Shown one piece after another: positions 24,159-33,517 of a stretch of DNA of 53,262 nt (the first letter of the stretch is position 1; each line of letters opens with the position of its first letter). The position numbers and the translations under genes were made by a program. The notes below the pieces were generated by a model that had not been told where the DNA came from, did not search any database, and saw nothing but the letters and a program-made list of their open reading frames with translations. The DNA is from PWND01 sp964601515 (GTDB lineage: Bacteria > Bacteroidota > Bacteroidia > Bacteroidales > UBA7960), in the NCBI GenBank assembly GCA_964601515.1, contig CAZRNU010000006.1, positions 1 through 53,262 on the forward strand. The letters are read 5' to 3'.

Positions 24159-27100
24159 ATGGATCAACAGCTTTACAAAAAAATCAACAATATTCTTGGG
24201 TGGCTGGCATTTGGCTTTGCAACTATGATTTTTATGATGACCATAGAGCCCACAGTAAGCTTTTGGGATTGCGGTGAGCGCATTTCCTGTGCTTTTAAGC
24301 TTCAAGTTATGCATCCTCCGGGAGCGCCTTTATACCAAATGATTGCAAGAGTATTTTCATTATTGTCGTTTGGAGACAATTCGATGGCTGCGTATTGGAT
24401 TAATGCAATGTCGGCTGTAATGGGTGGACTATGCGTTATGTTTATTTTCTGGACAATAAATATGCTAGGAAGAAAAATTGTAAACTTAAGCGGAGAGTTT
24501 ACGACAAGTAAAGCTGTTGCTGTTTTTGGAGCCGGCCTTGTCGGAGCTCTTACACTTACTTTTAGCGATTCATTTTGGTTTACTGCAGTAGAAGCTGAAG
24601 TTTATGTAACTTCTCTTTTTATGACAGCTTTTGTGTTTTGGGTAATTTTAAAATGGGAGTCTTCATTTTATAACGAAAAAGATAATTTAAAATGGGTGGT
24701 CCTGATATCATTCGTTGTGGGACTTTCAATAGGGGTTCACATGCTCAACCTATTAGCTATACCTGCAATTGCATTTGTTTATTATTTTAAAAAGTACAAA
24801 CCTACAGCATGGGGAATTGTTTCAGCCGGACTAATTTCTTTCGGTATTTTGGGCTTTGTACAAGGTGTATTTATTCCTTATGTTGTTAAATTAGACTGGT
24901 GGTTTGAAAGATTTTTTGTCAATTCAGTCGGAATGCCTTTTCATTCAGGTACAATCATTTATTTAATATCACTTATTTCTGCTTTCGTTTTAGGATTGTA
25001 TTTTACCCATAAGTATAAAAAGATTGTTGCTAATACCATTTTATTATGCTTCATGTTTATTACCATAGGCTACACTTCATTCTTCATGCTTATTATCAGA
25101 TCAAATGCACAAGTTCCTATCAATGAAAACGCACCAAAAGATGCATTAAGCCTTGAAGCGTATCTTGGCCGTGAACAATACGGAAGTTGGCCTTTGCTCT
25201 ATGGTCCTTATTATAACGCACCAATCATAGACGCAACTGATGGTAATCCGGTTTACAGAAAAGATGTTGAATCTGGCAAATATGTTATTTCAAATGAAAG
25301 AAAAAGCACTGAATATGTTTACGACCCAAGATTTACAACTGTTTTCCCAAGAATGTGGAGTAGCAGGGGAATACACCCAATGGGATATGAAAGCTGGGTT
25401 CAAATAAAAGGTGTACCAATTAGAGTTGAAAGAAGGCGAGAACCTGAGACAATTATTAAACCTACATTTATTGAAAATATTAAATTTTTCTTCAGATATC
25501 AAGTTGACCACATGTATATGAGGTATCTGATGTGGAATTTTTCAGGCAGACAAAGCGATATTCAAAGCCATGGGAGCCTCACAAGAGGCAACTGGTTGTC
25601 GCTTCCTTTTATTGACAACCTTAGGCTTGGACCTCAAAAAGATCTGCCTGAATCAATAACATCTAATCCGGGATATAGCAGATATTTCATGCTTCCTTTT
25701 ATTCTTGGAATTATCGGGCTTATATATCAAGCCAGAAAAACACCGGGTAATGCTTTTGTGGTATTCTTATTGTTTTTTATGACAGGACTGGCAATTGTAA
25801 TTTACCTAAATCAAACACCATATCAGCCAAGGGAAAGAGATTACTCATACATTGGCTCATTTTACGCTTTTTCGATTTGGGTAGGATTAGGTGTGCTTGC
25901 AATTATAGATTTCTTATCTAAATATATCAAAACAAAACATCTTTCGGCTTTAGTAACTGCAGTCTGCCTGTTGGCAGTGCCTGTGGTTATGGCAAAGGAA
26001 AACTGGAATAATCACGATAGGTCGAACAGATATTTTACTCGAGATATTGCTGCAAACTACCTTAACAGCTGTGCTCCAAATGCCGTGTTATTTACAAATG
26101 GAGACAACGACACATTCCCTCTTTGGTATGCTCAAGAAGTTGAAGGCATTAGAACAGACATAAAAATAATCAATATGAGTCTTGTTAATACCGACTGGTA
26201 TATTGATAATATGGCCAGACGAAAAACATATGAAGCAGATCCGCTTCCAATGTCAATGAAGCCTTTTCAATATAGAGATGGAACAAGAGATTATGTTTTC
26301 ATATACTCAGAACTTGAAGGACATCATGATGTTGCAAAGGTTATTGATTTTGTGGCCAGCGATGACCCTAGAACAAAAAGAAGATTGTTCGAAAACGACA
26401 ATGAAAGATATGACTATTTCCCAACACGTAACTTTAGCTTGAAAGTAGACAAAGAAAAAGTTTTAGCTAATGGGACAGTTGCGCCGGAAGATGCTGATTT
26501 TATTGTTGATGAAGTACAATGGACTATTACAGGTAGCGGAATTCAAAAAAACGGACTTGTTCTGCTTGATTTTCTTGGTGTAAATAACTGGGAACGTCCT
26601 GTTTACTTTGCAATTACTACAGGAAATGAAGTATATTTCGGGCTTGAAGAGTATTTCCAACTTGAGGGCATGGTTTATCGTTTGGTTCCAATCAAAACTC
26701 CTCGTCCCGACAGGCGTGATGCGAGAAGACTACTGGAAGGAAGAATTAATACGGGAATTTTGTATGATAATTTCATGAATAAATTTAATTGGGGCAATAT
26801 AAATGACCCAAAGGTATACGCAAACGAAGACATTAGAAGGCTCGGACAAGCTAGCATGAGATCTATTGCTCACCAATTAGCCGAAGAGCTTGTAAAAGAA
26901 AACAAGACTGATTCTGCAGTTGCAGTTTTGGATAAGGTAATGGAAAAACTTCCTGAATATAATCTTCCTTATGGTCTTGAAATGCTTAATATTGCAAGAG
27001 CTTATTATTTGGCAGGAGCATTTGACAAAGGAAATGCTATATTTTCAAGAATGCTGAATACTGCAGACGAAGACCTTAATTACTTTTTCTCTTTTAAAGG

Positions 27101-27257
27101 GAAAAAAGCTGATCTACTAGATGACGAGAAATATGAAAAACTGGCTATTCTTCAAAGGATTGCAGCATTTACTGAAGAGTTTAAGCAAGATGAGCTGTCG
27201 TATGAAGCTGACGAGCTGTTTAACATATATTACAGCATGTATGTAACGAATCGATAA
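24159..27257 (+). CDS. DUF2723 / GT117-family membrane protein
   Basis: The ATG at 24159 (MDQQLYKKINNILGWLAFGF) is preferred over a TTG at 24126; the product is 1032 residues. The first 190 residues carry the DUF2723 signature EPTVSFWDCGERISCAFKLQ followed by HPPGAPLY. About 11-13 membrane helices fill the first 620 residues. A large periplasmic part follows, with GDNDTFPLWYAQEVEG and two TPR-like pairs at the end. Relatives of TMEM260 are GT117 glycosyltransferases that use a lipid-linked sugar to O-glycosylate exported proteins. An O-glycosylation role for Bacteroidota secreted proteins is therefore an inference, and the many T9SS products here would be plausible acceptors. It is divergent from the ars operon. 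Confidence 0.9.
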   Translation: MDQQLYKKINNILGWLAFGFATMIFMMTIEPTVSFWDCGERISCAFKLQVMHPPGAPLYQMIARVFSLLSFGDNSMAAYWINAMSAVMGGLCVMFIFWTINMLGRKIVNLSGEFTTSKAVAVFGAGLVGALTLTFSDSFWFTAVEAEVYVTSLFMTAFVFWVILKWESSFYNEKDNLKWVVLISFVVGLSIGVHMLNLLAIPAIAFVYYFKKYKPTAWGIVSAGLISFGILGFVQGVFIPYVVKLDWWFERFFVNSVGMPFHSGTIIYLISLISAFVLGLYFTHKYKKIVANTILLCFMFITIGYTSFFMLIIRSNAQVPINENAPKDALSLEAYLGREQYGSWPLLYGPYYNAPIIDATDGNPVYRKDVESGKYVISNERKSTEYVYDPRFTTVFPRMWSSRGIHPMGYESWVQIKGVPIRVERRREPETIIKPTFIENIKFFFRYQVDHMYMRYLMWNFSGRQSDIQSHGSLTRGNWLSLPFIDNLRLGPQKDLPESITSNPGYSRYFMLPFILGIIGLIYQARKTPGNAFVVFLLFFMTGLAIVIYLNQTPYQPRERDYSYIGSFYAFSIWVGLGVLAIIDFLSKYIKTKHLSALVTAVCLLAVPVVMAKENWNNHDRSNRYFTRDIAANYLNSCAPNAVLFTNGDNDTFPLWYAQEVEGIRTDIKIINMSLVNTDWYIDNMARRKTYEADPLPMSMKPFQYRDGTRDYVFIYSELEGHHDVAKVIDFVASDDPRTKRRLFENDNERYDYFPTRNFSLKVDKEKVLANGTVAPEDADFIVDEVQWTITGSGIQKNGLVLLDFLGVNNWERPVYFAITTGNEVYFGLEEYFQLEGMVYRLVPIKTPRPDRRDARRLLEGRINTGILYDNFMNKFNWGNINDPKVYANEDIRRLGQASMRSIAHQLAEELVKENKTDSAVAVLDKVMEKLPEYNLPYGLEMLNIARAYYLAGAFDKGNAIFSRMLNTADEDLNYFFSFKGKKADLLDDEKYEKLAILQRIAAFTEEFKQDELSYEADELFNIYYSMYVTNR

Positions 27258-27308
27258 GTTAATTATTCAAACATAAGAAAACTTAATTACCTAAATTTCA
27301 ATACTTTT

Positions 27309-27339
27309 TTTGTATAAATAAAAAAAAGAATTACTTTTG
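27309..27339 (+). promoter_or_regulatory. strong Bacteroidota-type promoter of rimP operon
   Basis: TTTG (27309-27312), exactly 19 bases, then TACTTTTG (27332-27339). This is a full match to the phylum's -33/-7 consensus. Transcription should start near 27343, leaving a leader of about 76 bases before rimP. Confidence 0.7.
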
Positions 27340-27367
27340 TGGCGCAATTAGGTTTTTGTAGAAAGCA

Positions 27368-27387
27368 AGGGGGCGATTAAGTCCCCT
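27368..27387 (+). promoter_or_regulatory. leader hairpin upstream of rimP
   Basis: AGGGGGC (27368-27374) pairs with GTCCCCT (27381-27387) around a 6-base loop and is followed by CTTTTATT. It sits between the predicted start site and rimP, in the place of an attenuator or protein-binding leader. No competing antiterminator fold was identified by eye. Confidence 0.55.
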
Positions 27388-27418
27388 CTTTTATTGGCAC
27401 AAACTAATTCTTATCATT

Positions 27419-27880
27419 ATGATTGAGAAAACAAAAATAGAGAAGATTATAAACGAACATTTTGAAGGCACAGACAAGTTTCTTGTTGATTTAAACGTGT
27501 CAACATCTAACCAAATTAGTGTTTTTATTGACGGAGACAGTGGGGTTAAAGTAGCCGATTGTATTGATCTTAGCAGACATATTGAAAAGAATTTCAACAG
27601 AGACGAAGAAGATTACGAACTTGAGGTTTCATCTACTGGGGTTGGGAAATCTTTATTAATAACTAGGCAGTATCACAAAAATATTGGCAAACAAATTAGT
27701 GTGATTACTAATGAAGGAAACAAAATAAAAGGGAAAATTACGGAAGTAACTTCAGACGGCATAACACTTGATATCAGCGACTTTCTAAGCAAGAAAGAAA
27801 AGAAGGATGGCGTTGCAGCTCAGAAGCAAATTCCATTTAACAATATTAGAGAAGCAAAAATAATTTTTTCATTTAACTAA
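27419..27880 (+). CDS. rimP: ribosome maturation factor RimP
   Basis: The product has 153 residues. The N-terminal alpha/beta domain holds the typical FIDGDSGVKVADCIDLSRHI and LEVSSTGVGKSL (the family's EVSSPG). A C-terminal SH3-like barrel follows (GNKIKGKITEVTSDGITLDI). It helps assemble the 30S subunit in the cytosol. It is the first gene of the operon rimP-nusA-infB, with 13 bases before nusA, the usual order in bacteria. Confidence 0.95.
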   Translation: MIEKTKIEKIINEHFEGTDKFLVDLNVSTSNQISVFIDGDSGVKVADCIDLSRHIEKNFNRDEEDYELEVSSTGVGKSLLITRQYHKNIGKQISVITNEGNKIKGKITEVTSDGITLDISDFLSKKEKKDGVAAQKQIPFNNIREAKIIFSFN

Positions 27881-27893
27881 ACACCAGTAATAG

Positions 27894-29132
27894 ATGGATA
27901 ACATAAATTTGGTTGAGTCGTTTTCCGAATTTAAGGAATTTAAAAACATTGACCGTTCTACTATGATGCTTATTCTTGAAGATATCTTCAAGAATATGTT
28001 AGTAAAAAAATATGGCTCTGCCGACAATTTTGACATTATTGTCAACATTGACAAAGGCGACCTTGAGCTATGGAGAAACAGGGTAATTGTAGAAGACGGG
28101 AAAGTAGAAAATCCCAATGAAGAAATAGAATATTCCGATGCCATTAAAATAGAGCCTGACTTCGAAATTGGAGAAGAGGTTTCAGAACCGGTTAAAATGG
28201 AGTTTTTTGGGAGAAGAGAAATATTAGCAATCAGACAAAATCTGGCATCAAAAATCCTTGAGCTTGAAAAAGACAGTATTTATAAAAAATACCAGGAAAA
28301 GGTTGGAGATATTATAACTGCCGAAGTTTACCAGGTTTGGAAAAAAGAAATTCTAGCACTTGATGATGAAGGAATTGAGCTTATACTTCCAAAAACAGAA
28401 CAGATTCCTTCTGACTTTTTCCGCAAAGGAGATACTGTTAGGGCAGTAGTTTCAAGAGTTGAAATAAAAAACAACAACCCGTTGATTATCATTTCTCGAA
28501 CATCTCCTGTATTTCTTGAGAGATTGTTTGAACAAGAAGTACCTGAAGTATATGACGGGCTTATTACTATTAAAAAAATAGTTCGTGCTCCGGGAGAAAG
28601 AGCAAAAGTTGCTGTCGAATCTTACGACGACAGAATAGATCCTGTTGGTGCATGCGTGGGAATGAAAGGTAGCCGTATTCATGGTATTGTGCGTGAACTA
28701 AGAAATGAAAATATTGATGTTATTAACTTCACAACAAATTCTAGTCTATATATTACAAGAGCATTAAGTCCTGCCAAAATAGTTTCTATCAAGATTGACG
28801 AAAAAGACAAACGTGCAGATGTGTATCTAAAACCGGATCAAGTGTCTCTTGCTATAGGAAAAGGAGGTTATAACATCAAGTTGGCAGGAAGTCTAACCGG
28901 CTACGAAATTGATGTATACCGCGACACAGAAGTTGACTCTGAAGATGTTGCATTAAGCGAATTTTCAGATGAAATTGAAGCGTGGATAATAGACGAGCTC
29001 AAGAAGGTAGGTTGCGATACAGCAAAAAGCGTATTAAACTATACAATTAGCGATTTGGCTGCAAGAACAGATTTGGAAGAAGAAACTATCAAGGAAGTAT
29101 ATCGTATACTAAGAGCAGAATTTGAAGAATAA
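27894..29132 (+). CDS. nusA: transcription termination/antitermination factor NusA
   Basis: The product has 412 residues: an N-terminal RNA-polymerase-binding domain (residues 1-125), S1 (about 130-195, VGDIITAEVYQVWKKEILAL), KH1 and KH2 (about 215-345, with GACVGMKGSRIHGIVRELRN and AIGKGGYNIKLAGSLTGYEI). A single short helix-hairpin-helix-like tail follows in place of the two acidic repeats of E. coli NusA, the usual state in Bacteroidota. It binds RNA polymerase and nascent RNA and modulates pausing and termination. Confidence 0.96.
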   Translation: MDNINLVESFSEFKEFKNIDRSTMMLILEDIFKNMLVKKYGSADNFDIIVNIDKGDLELWRNRVIVEDGKVENPNEEIEYSDAIKIEPDFEIGEEVSEPVKMEFFGRREILAIRQNLASKILELEKDSIYKKYQEKVGDIITAEVYQVWKKEILALDDEGIELILPKTEQIPSDFFRKGDTVRAVVSRVEIKNNNPLIIISRTSPVFLERLFEQEVPEVYDGLITIKKIVRAPGERAKVAVESYDDRIDPVGACVGMKGSRIHGIVRELRNENIDVINFTTNSSLYITRALSPAKIVSIKIDEKDKRADVYLKPDQVSLAIGKGGYNIKLAGSLTGYEIDVYRDTEVDSEDVALSEFSDEIEAWIIDELKKVGCDTAKSVLNYTISDLAARTDLEEETIKEVYRILRAEFEE

Positions 29133-29190
29133 TAGCACAAAGCGAATGCACAAGGAATTAAAATAAATATTTGTTAACCAATATCTCGAT

Positions 29191-32154
29191 ATGACTGAAG
29201 GCCCTCAAGTATGGCGATTAAGCAAAGCTGCCAAGGAATTTAACATTGGCATTAATACTGTTGTTGATTTTTTATCCAAAAAAGGATTTAAAATCGACAA
29301 CAATCCTAATACAAAAATACCGGTAGAAGCATTTGATATGCTTGTGAAAGAATTTCAAGGTGAAAAAAAGCTTAAAGAAGCTGTTTTAAAAACAGGCTTG
29401 AACATTGCTAAAAGAGAAACTATTTCTTTGGAGGAAGAGAAAAAACAACATACTGAAGAGTTGAAATCCAAGGAAACAAAAGTGGTAAAAGAAGAGCCAT
29501 TGGCAGATGAGAAAGACCTGTTTATTAAAGACAATAAATCTTCTTTGGTAGAAACCACATTGGAAGTTGCGCCTATTCAAGAAAAAGAAAAAATTGCCGA
29601 GCCAAAAATACTTGGAAAAATTGATTTGTCAAAAATTCAAAAAGACGATTCTAAAAAAAGTAAGGAAGCAAAAAAAGAAGAGGCTAAAAAGGAGAAAGAA
29701 GTAGCCGAGGAAAAAGCAAAAAAAGAGATAAAAGCAAAAGAGCAGGAAGAAGTAAAAGCTAAGATTGAGCCGGAAGTTAAAGTAGAACAGAAAAAGGAAG
29801 AAGAAACTTTACCAAAAGTTGACAAACAAATTGAGCAGGTTGAAAAAGCAGATGATGCAGCAAAACAAGAGGTAAGGTCTGAAGAAAAGGAAGTTGCTCC
29901 AAAAATTCCGGAGCCTGTTAAAGCTAAAGAACCTGAGACTAACATTCTTAAGGTCGAATTTAAAAAGCTTGAAGGTGTTACTATCTTAGGCAAAATAGAT
30001 CTGCCCGTAGAAAAAGAATCTTCTAAAAAACCTGTCGCTTCATCATCCGACCCAAATAAATCTAAAAAACGTAAGCGCAAGCGTATTCGCAAGGAAAAGG
30101 GAGAAGAAAGCACAACCACAGCTGCAGCAAATACAAATGTCAATACCAACAAGGAACCTCAGCCAAAAACTGACAATCAGCAAGAACAGGCTGACAAACA
30201 CAAAAAAGGCGGGAAAAAAGGTCATGTTAAAAAAGCATTTATAAAGCCCGAAGTTTCAGAAGAGGAAATTTCTCGTCAAATTAAAGAAACATTAGCCACA
30301 TTAAGTGGAACAGGAAAATCTAAAGCATCTAAATATCGCAGGCAAAAGAGAGACCATGTTCAATTGCAAAGAGAAAAAGAATTTGAACAATCAGAACTTG
30401 AAAAGAAAGTACTGCAAGTTACAGAATTCATACCCGCAAGTGAGCTTGCAAAGATGATGAATGTAAATGTTAATGAAATTATTTCAACTTGTATGAGTAT
30501 TGGTTTGTTCATTTCAATAAATCAAAGACTTGACGCGGAAACTATAAGCATAGTTGCAGAAGAATTCGGATATGAAGTAAAATTTGTTAGCGTCGACGAC
30601 CAAGAGTCAATAAAAGAAGAAAAAGATAAACCTGAAGATTTGATGTCAAGAGCACCGATTGTAACTGTAATGGGACACGTTGACCACGGTAAAACATCGC
30701 TTTTGGATCAAATCAGGAAATCAAATATAATCGCCGGAGAAGCCGGAGGAATTACGCAACATATTGGAGCATACGTAGTTGAATTGGATGATAAAAGGAA
30801 AATTACATTCCTGGATACACCGGGTCACGAAGCATTTACTGCGATGAGGGCTCGTGGCGCAAGAGTAACTGATGTTGCAATTATTGTTGTTGCGGCTGAC
30901 GACAGCGTGATGCCTCAAACAATTGAAGCAATTAACCACGCTCAAGCTGCCGGTGTTCCTATAGTTATAGCTATCAATAAAATTGATAAGCCGGGAGCAA
31001 ACGTTGAAAAAGTGAAAGAAGAATTGGCTAAAATCAATGTTCTTGTGGAAGATTGGGGTGGCAAATACCAAAGTCAAGAAATCTCTGCAAAAAATGGAAT
31101 TAATATAGATTTATTGCTAGATAAAGTCCTTCTTGAAGCCGAGCTTCTTGATCTCAAAGCAAATCCTAATAAAAATGCAGTGGGTACTGTTATTGAAGCT
31201 TCTCTTGATAAGGGAAGAGGATATCTGGCCACTATTCTGGTTCAGGCCGGAACATTGAAACTTGGCGACATTGTTGTTGCCGGAACAGCTCATGGCAAAA
31301 TCAAAGCCATGTTTAATGAAAGAAATATAAGGATTTCTACTGCCGGCCCCTCTACCCCTGCAGTATTACTTGGATTAGACTGTGCTCCGCAAGCAGGAGA
31401 TACATTTAATGTTGTTGACGATGAGCATGAAGCAAGATCTTACACAACAAAAAGACAACAAATAATTCGTGAGCAAGGTCTTAGAACTCACAAGCATATT
31501 ACTCTTGACGAGATTGGTAGAAGAATAGCTATTGGCGACTTTAAAGAACTTAATATTATTGTTAAAGGTGATGTTGATGGTTCAGTTGAAGCTCTTGGAG
31601 ATGCATTATTAAAACTGTCTACAGAAGAAGTACAGGTAAACATTATACATAAGGCTGTAGGTCAAATTACTGAGGGTGACGTTCTGTTGGCAACCGCATC
31701 TAATGCGATTATTGTCGGATTCCAAGTAAGGCCTTCGCTTGCTGCAAGGAAACTTGCTGAACACGAACAAATTGACATCAGATTATATTCTGTTATTTAC
31801 AATGCTATTAACGAGATTAAATCGGCAATTGAAGGTATGTTATCTCCTGATATAGAAGAGAAAATTATTGCCAACATTGAAATACGCGAAACTTTTAAGA
31901 TTACAAAAGTAGGTACAGTTGCCGGTTGTATGGTTTTGGATGGAAAAATAAACAGAAACTCAACAATCAGGGTTATTCGTGACGGTATAGTTACATATAC
32001 CGGTCGCCTCGGATCTCTTAAGAGATTTAAAGATGATGTAAAAGAGGTTTCGGCGGGTTACGAATGCGGATTGAATATTGACAGGTTTAATGATATTAAA
32101 GTTGGTGATATAATTGAAGCGTTTGAAACTATTGAGATTGCAAGAAAACTCTAA
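29191..32154 (+). CDS. infB: translation initiation factor IF-2
   Basis: The product has 987 residues. An IF2-N domain opens it (VWRLSKAAKEFNIGINTVVD). A very long Lys/Glu-rich linker follows (residues about 75-380), with a basic stretch KSKKRKRKRIRKEKG. A second IF2-N-like segment lies near 410-460. The GTPase domain has G1 VMGHVDHGKTS (from about residue 491), DTPGHEAF and NKID. Domains II-IV (fMet-tRNA binding) end at ETIEIARKL. It brings initiator tRNA to the 30S subunit. It is third in the operon; pgi starts 7 bases later. Confidence 0.97.
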   Translation: MTEGPQVWRLSKAAKEFNIGINTVVDFLSKKGFKIDNNPNTKIPVEAFDMLVKEFQGEKKLKEAVLKTGLNIAKRETISLEEEKKQHTEELKSKETKVVKEEPLADEKDLFIKDNKSSLVETTLEVAPIQEKEKIAEPKILGKIDLSKIQKDDSKKSKEAKKEEAKKEKEVAEEKAKKEIKAKEQEEVKAKIEPEVKVEQKKEEETLPKVDKQIEQVEKADDAAKQEVRSEEKEVAPKIPEPVKAKEPETNILKVEFKKLEGVTILGKIDLPVEKESSKKPVASSSDPNKSKKRKRKRIRKEKGEESTTTAAANTNVNTNKEPQPKTDNQQEQADKHKKGGKKGHVKKAFIKPEVSEEEISRQIKETLATLSGTGKSKASKYRRQKRDHVQLQREKEFEQSELEKKVLQVTEFIPASELAKMMNVNVNEIISTCMSIGLFISINQRLDAETISIVAEEFGYEVKFVSVDDQESIKEEKDKPEDLMSRAPIVTVMGHVDHGKTSLLDQIRKSNIIAGEAGGITQHIGAYVVELDDKRKITFLDTPGHEAFTAMRARGARVTDVAIIVVAADDSVMPQTIEAINHAQAAGVPIVIAINKIDKPGANVEKVKEELAKINVLVEDWGGKYQSQEISAKNGINIDLLLDKVLLEAELLDLKANPNKNAVGTVIEASLDKGRGYLATILVQAGTLKLGDIVVAGTAHGKIKAMFNERNIRISTAGPSTPAVLLGLDCAPQAGDTFNVVDDEHEARSYTTKRQQIIREQGLRTHKHITLDEIGRRIAIGDFKELNIIVKGDVDGSVEALGDALLKLSTEEVQVNIIHKAVGQITEGDVLLATASNAIIVGFQVRPSLAARKLAEHEQIDIRLYSVIYNAINEIKSAIEGMLSPDIEEKIIANIEIRETFKITKVGTVAGCMVLDGKINRNSTIRVIRDGIVTYTGRLGSLKRFKDDVKEVSAGYECGLNIDRFNDIKVGDIIEAFETIEIARKL

Positions 32155-32160
32155 AACAAC

Positions 32161-33513
32161 ATGATAAACTTAAGACTCAATATTGACAAAACCTCAGGAT
32201 TTGTCTCTAAAGAAGAGATAAGGCTATTTAGAAGTGAAATTGAACTTCATTATCAAAACATATTTAATAAAACAGGAAAAGGCAACGACTTTCTTGGATG
32301 GGTAACCCTGCCTGAAGAAATAAGCAGCTCCTTAATAAACAAAATCGAAGAAGATGCTGCAAAGCTTTCCAAAATAAGCGAGGTTGTTGTTGTAATAGGG
32401 ATAGGCGGTTCGTATCTCGGATCAAAGGCAGTTATTGATGCTCTTAGTAATAATTTCCCTCAACTTTCTAAAACTTCTGAAAAAAGCAACCCTATTGTAC
32501 TTTTTGCCGGGCAAAATATTGACGAGGATTACATGCATGATCTTTTAGGTATTCTCGACAAAAAAGACTATTCTATTATAGTGATATCAAAATCAGGTAC
32601 CACAACTGAACCGGCTATTGCTTTCAGAATACTAAAGAAACATATTGAAAAAAAATATGGCAAATCCGATGCAAGAGAAAGAATCATTGCTGTAACAGAT
32701 AAATCAAGAGGCGCATTAAAAAAGCTTTCCGATGCTGAAGGATACACCACATATGTAATTCCTGATGATGTTGGAGGAAGATATTCAGTATTAACCCCGG
32801 TTGGATTATTGCCAATTGCTGTTGCAGGTTTTAACATTAGCAAGCTTGTTGAAGGCGCAAAAAATATGCAGCACTATTTAAGAGAAGAAAAAACCCTTGA
32901 AAAAAACCCTGCTGCACTATATGCTGTTGTAAGAAATATTTTATATCGCAAAGGCAAGACTATTGAAATTATGGCAAATTTCACCCCTGTTATGGCTAAC
33001 TTAACAGAATGGTGGAAACAACTATACGGAGAGAGTGAAGGAAAAGATAATAAGGGCATTTTCCCTGCTGGAGTTAATTTCACTTGCGACCTGCATTCTA
33101 TGGGGCAATATATTCAACAAGGATTGCGTAACATTTTCGAGACTGTGATTTCTATTGAACAACCTCATTCTACAATAGAAATTCCCAACGACCCTGAAAA
33201 CATAGACGGCCTGAACTTTCTGAGCGGGAAAAGATACAGCTTTGTTAATAAGATGGCTGAGCAAGGCACATTACTAGCTCATGTTGACGGAGGTGTTCCA
33301 AATATTTGTATCATTCTACCACAGATAAATGAACAGAATTTAGGAGAACTAATCTATTTCTTTGAAATAGGTTGTGCTCTGAGCGGTTACATTCTTGATG
33401 TTAATCCATTCGACCAGCCCGGTGTTGAGGATTATAAGAAAAACATGTTCGCATTGCTTGGCAAGCCCGGATATGAGGAACTTGCCAAGGAGTTAAAGTC
33501 CAGACTACAGTAG
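32161..33513 (+). CDS. pgi: glucose-6-phosphate isomerase
   Basis: The 450-residue product is of the shorter Firmicutes/Bacteroidota type. Sugar-phosphate-binding segments are GIGGSYLGSKAVIDAL (near residue 81) and ISKSGTTTEPAIAFR. The family signature is DVGGRYSVLTPVGLLPIAVA, and the late catalytic region is NPFDQPGVEDYKKNMFALLG. It interconverts glucose-6-phosphate and fructose-6-phosphate in the cytosol. With only 6 bases between infB and its ATG it is probably co-transcribed with the translation genes. It is convergent with the repeat protein gene, with 4 bases between the two stops. Confidence 0.96.
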   Translation: MINLRLNIDKTSGFVSKEEIRLFRSEIELHYQNIFNKTGKGNDFLGWVTLPEEISSSLINKIEEDAAKLSKISEVVVVIGIGGSYLGSKAVIDALSNNFPQLSKTSEKSNPIVLFAGQNIDEDYMHDLLGILDKKDYSIIVISKSGTTTEPAIAFRILKKHIEKKYGKSDARERIIAVTDKSRGALKKLSDAEGYTTYVIPDDVGGRYSVLTPVGLLPIAVAGFNISKLVEGAKNMQHYLREEKTLEKNPAALYAVVRNILYRKGKTIEIMANFTPVMANLTEWWKQLYGESEGKDNKGIFPAGVNFTCDLHSMGQYIQQGLRNIFETVISIEQPHSTIEIPNDPENIDGLNFLSGKRYSFVNKMAEQGTLLAHVDGGVPNICIILPQINEQNLGELIYFFEIGCALSGYILDVNPFDQPGVEDYKKNMFALLGKPGYEELAKELKSRLQ

Positions 33514-33517
33514 CTTT

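Noticed and set aside
29355..30225. Minus-strand frames of up to 171 residues opposite infB
   Set aside because: They are Ser/Phe-rich mirror images of the Lys/Glu-rich IF-2 linker, not genes.
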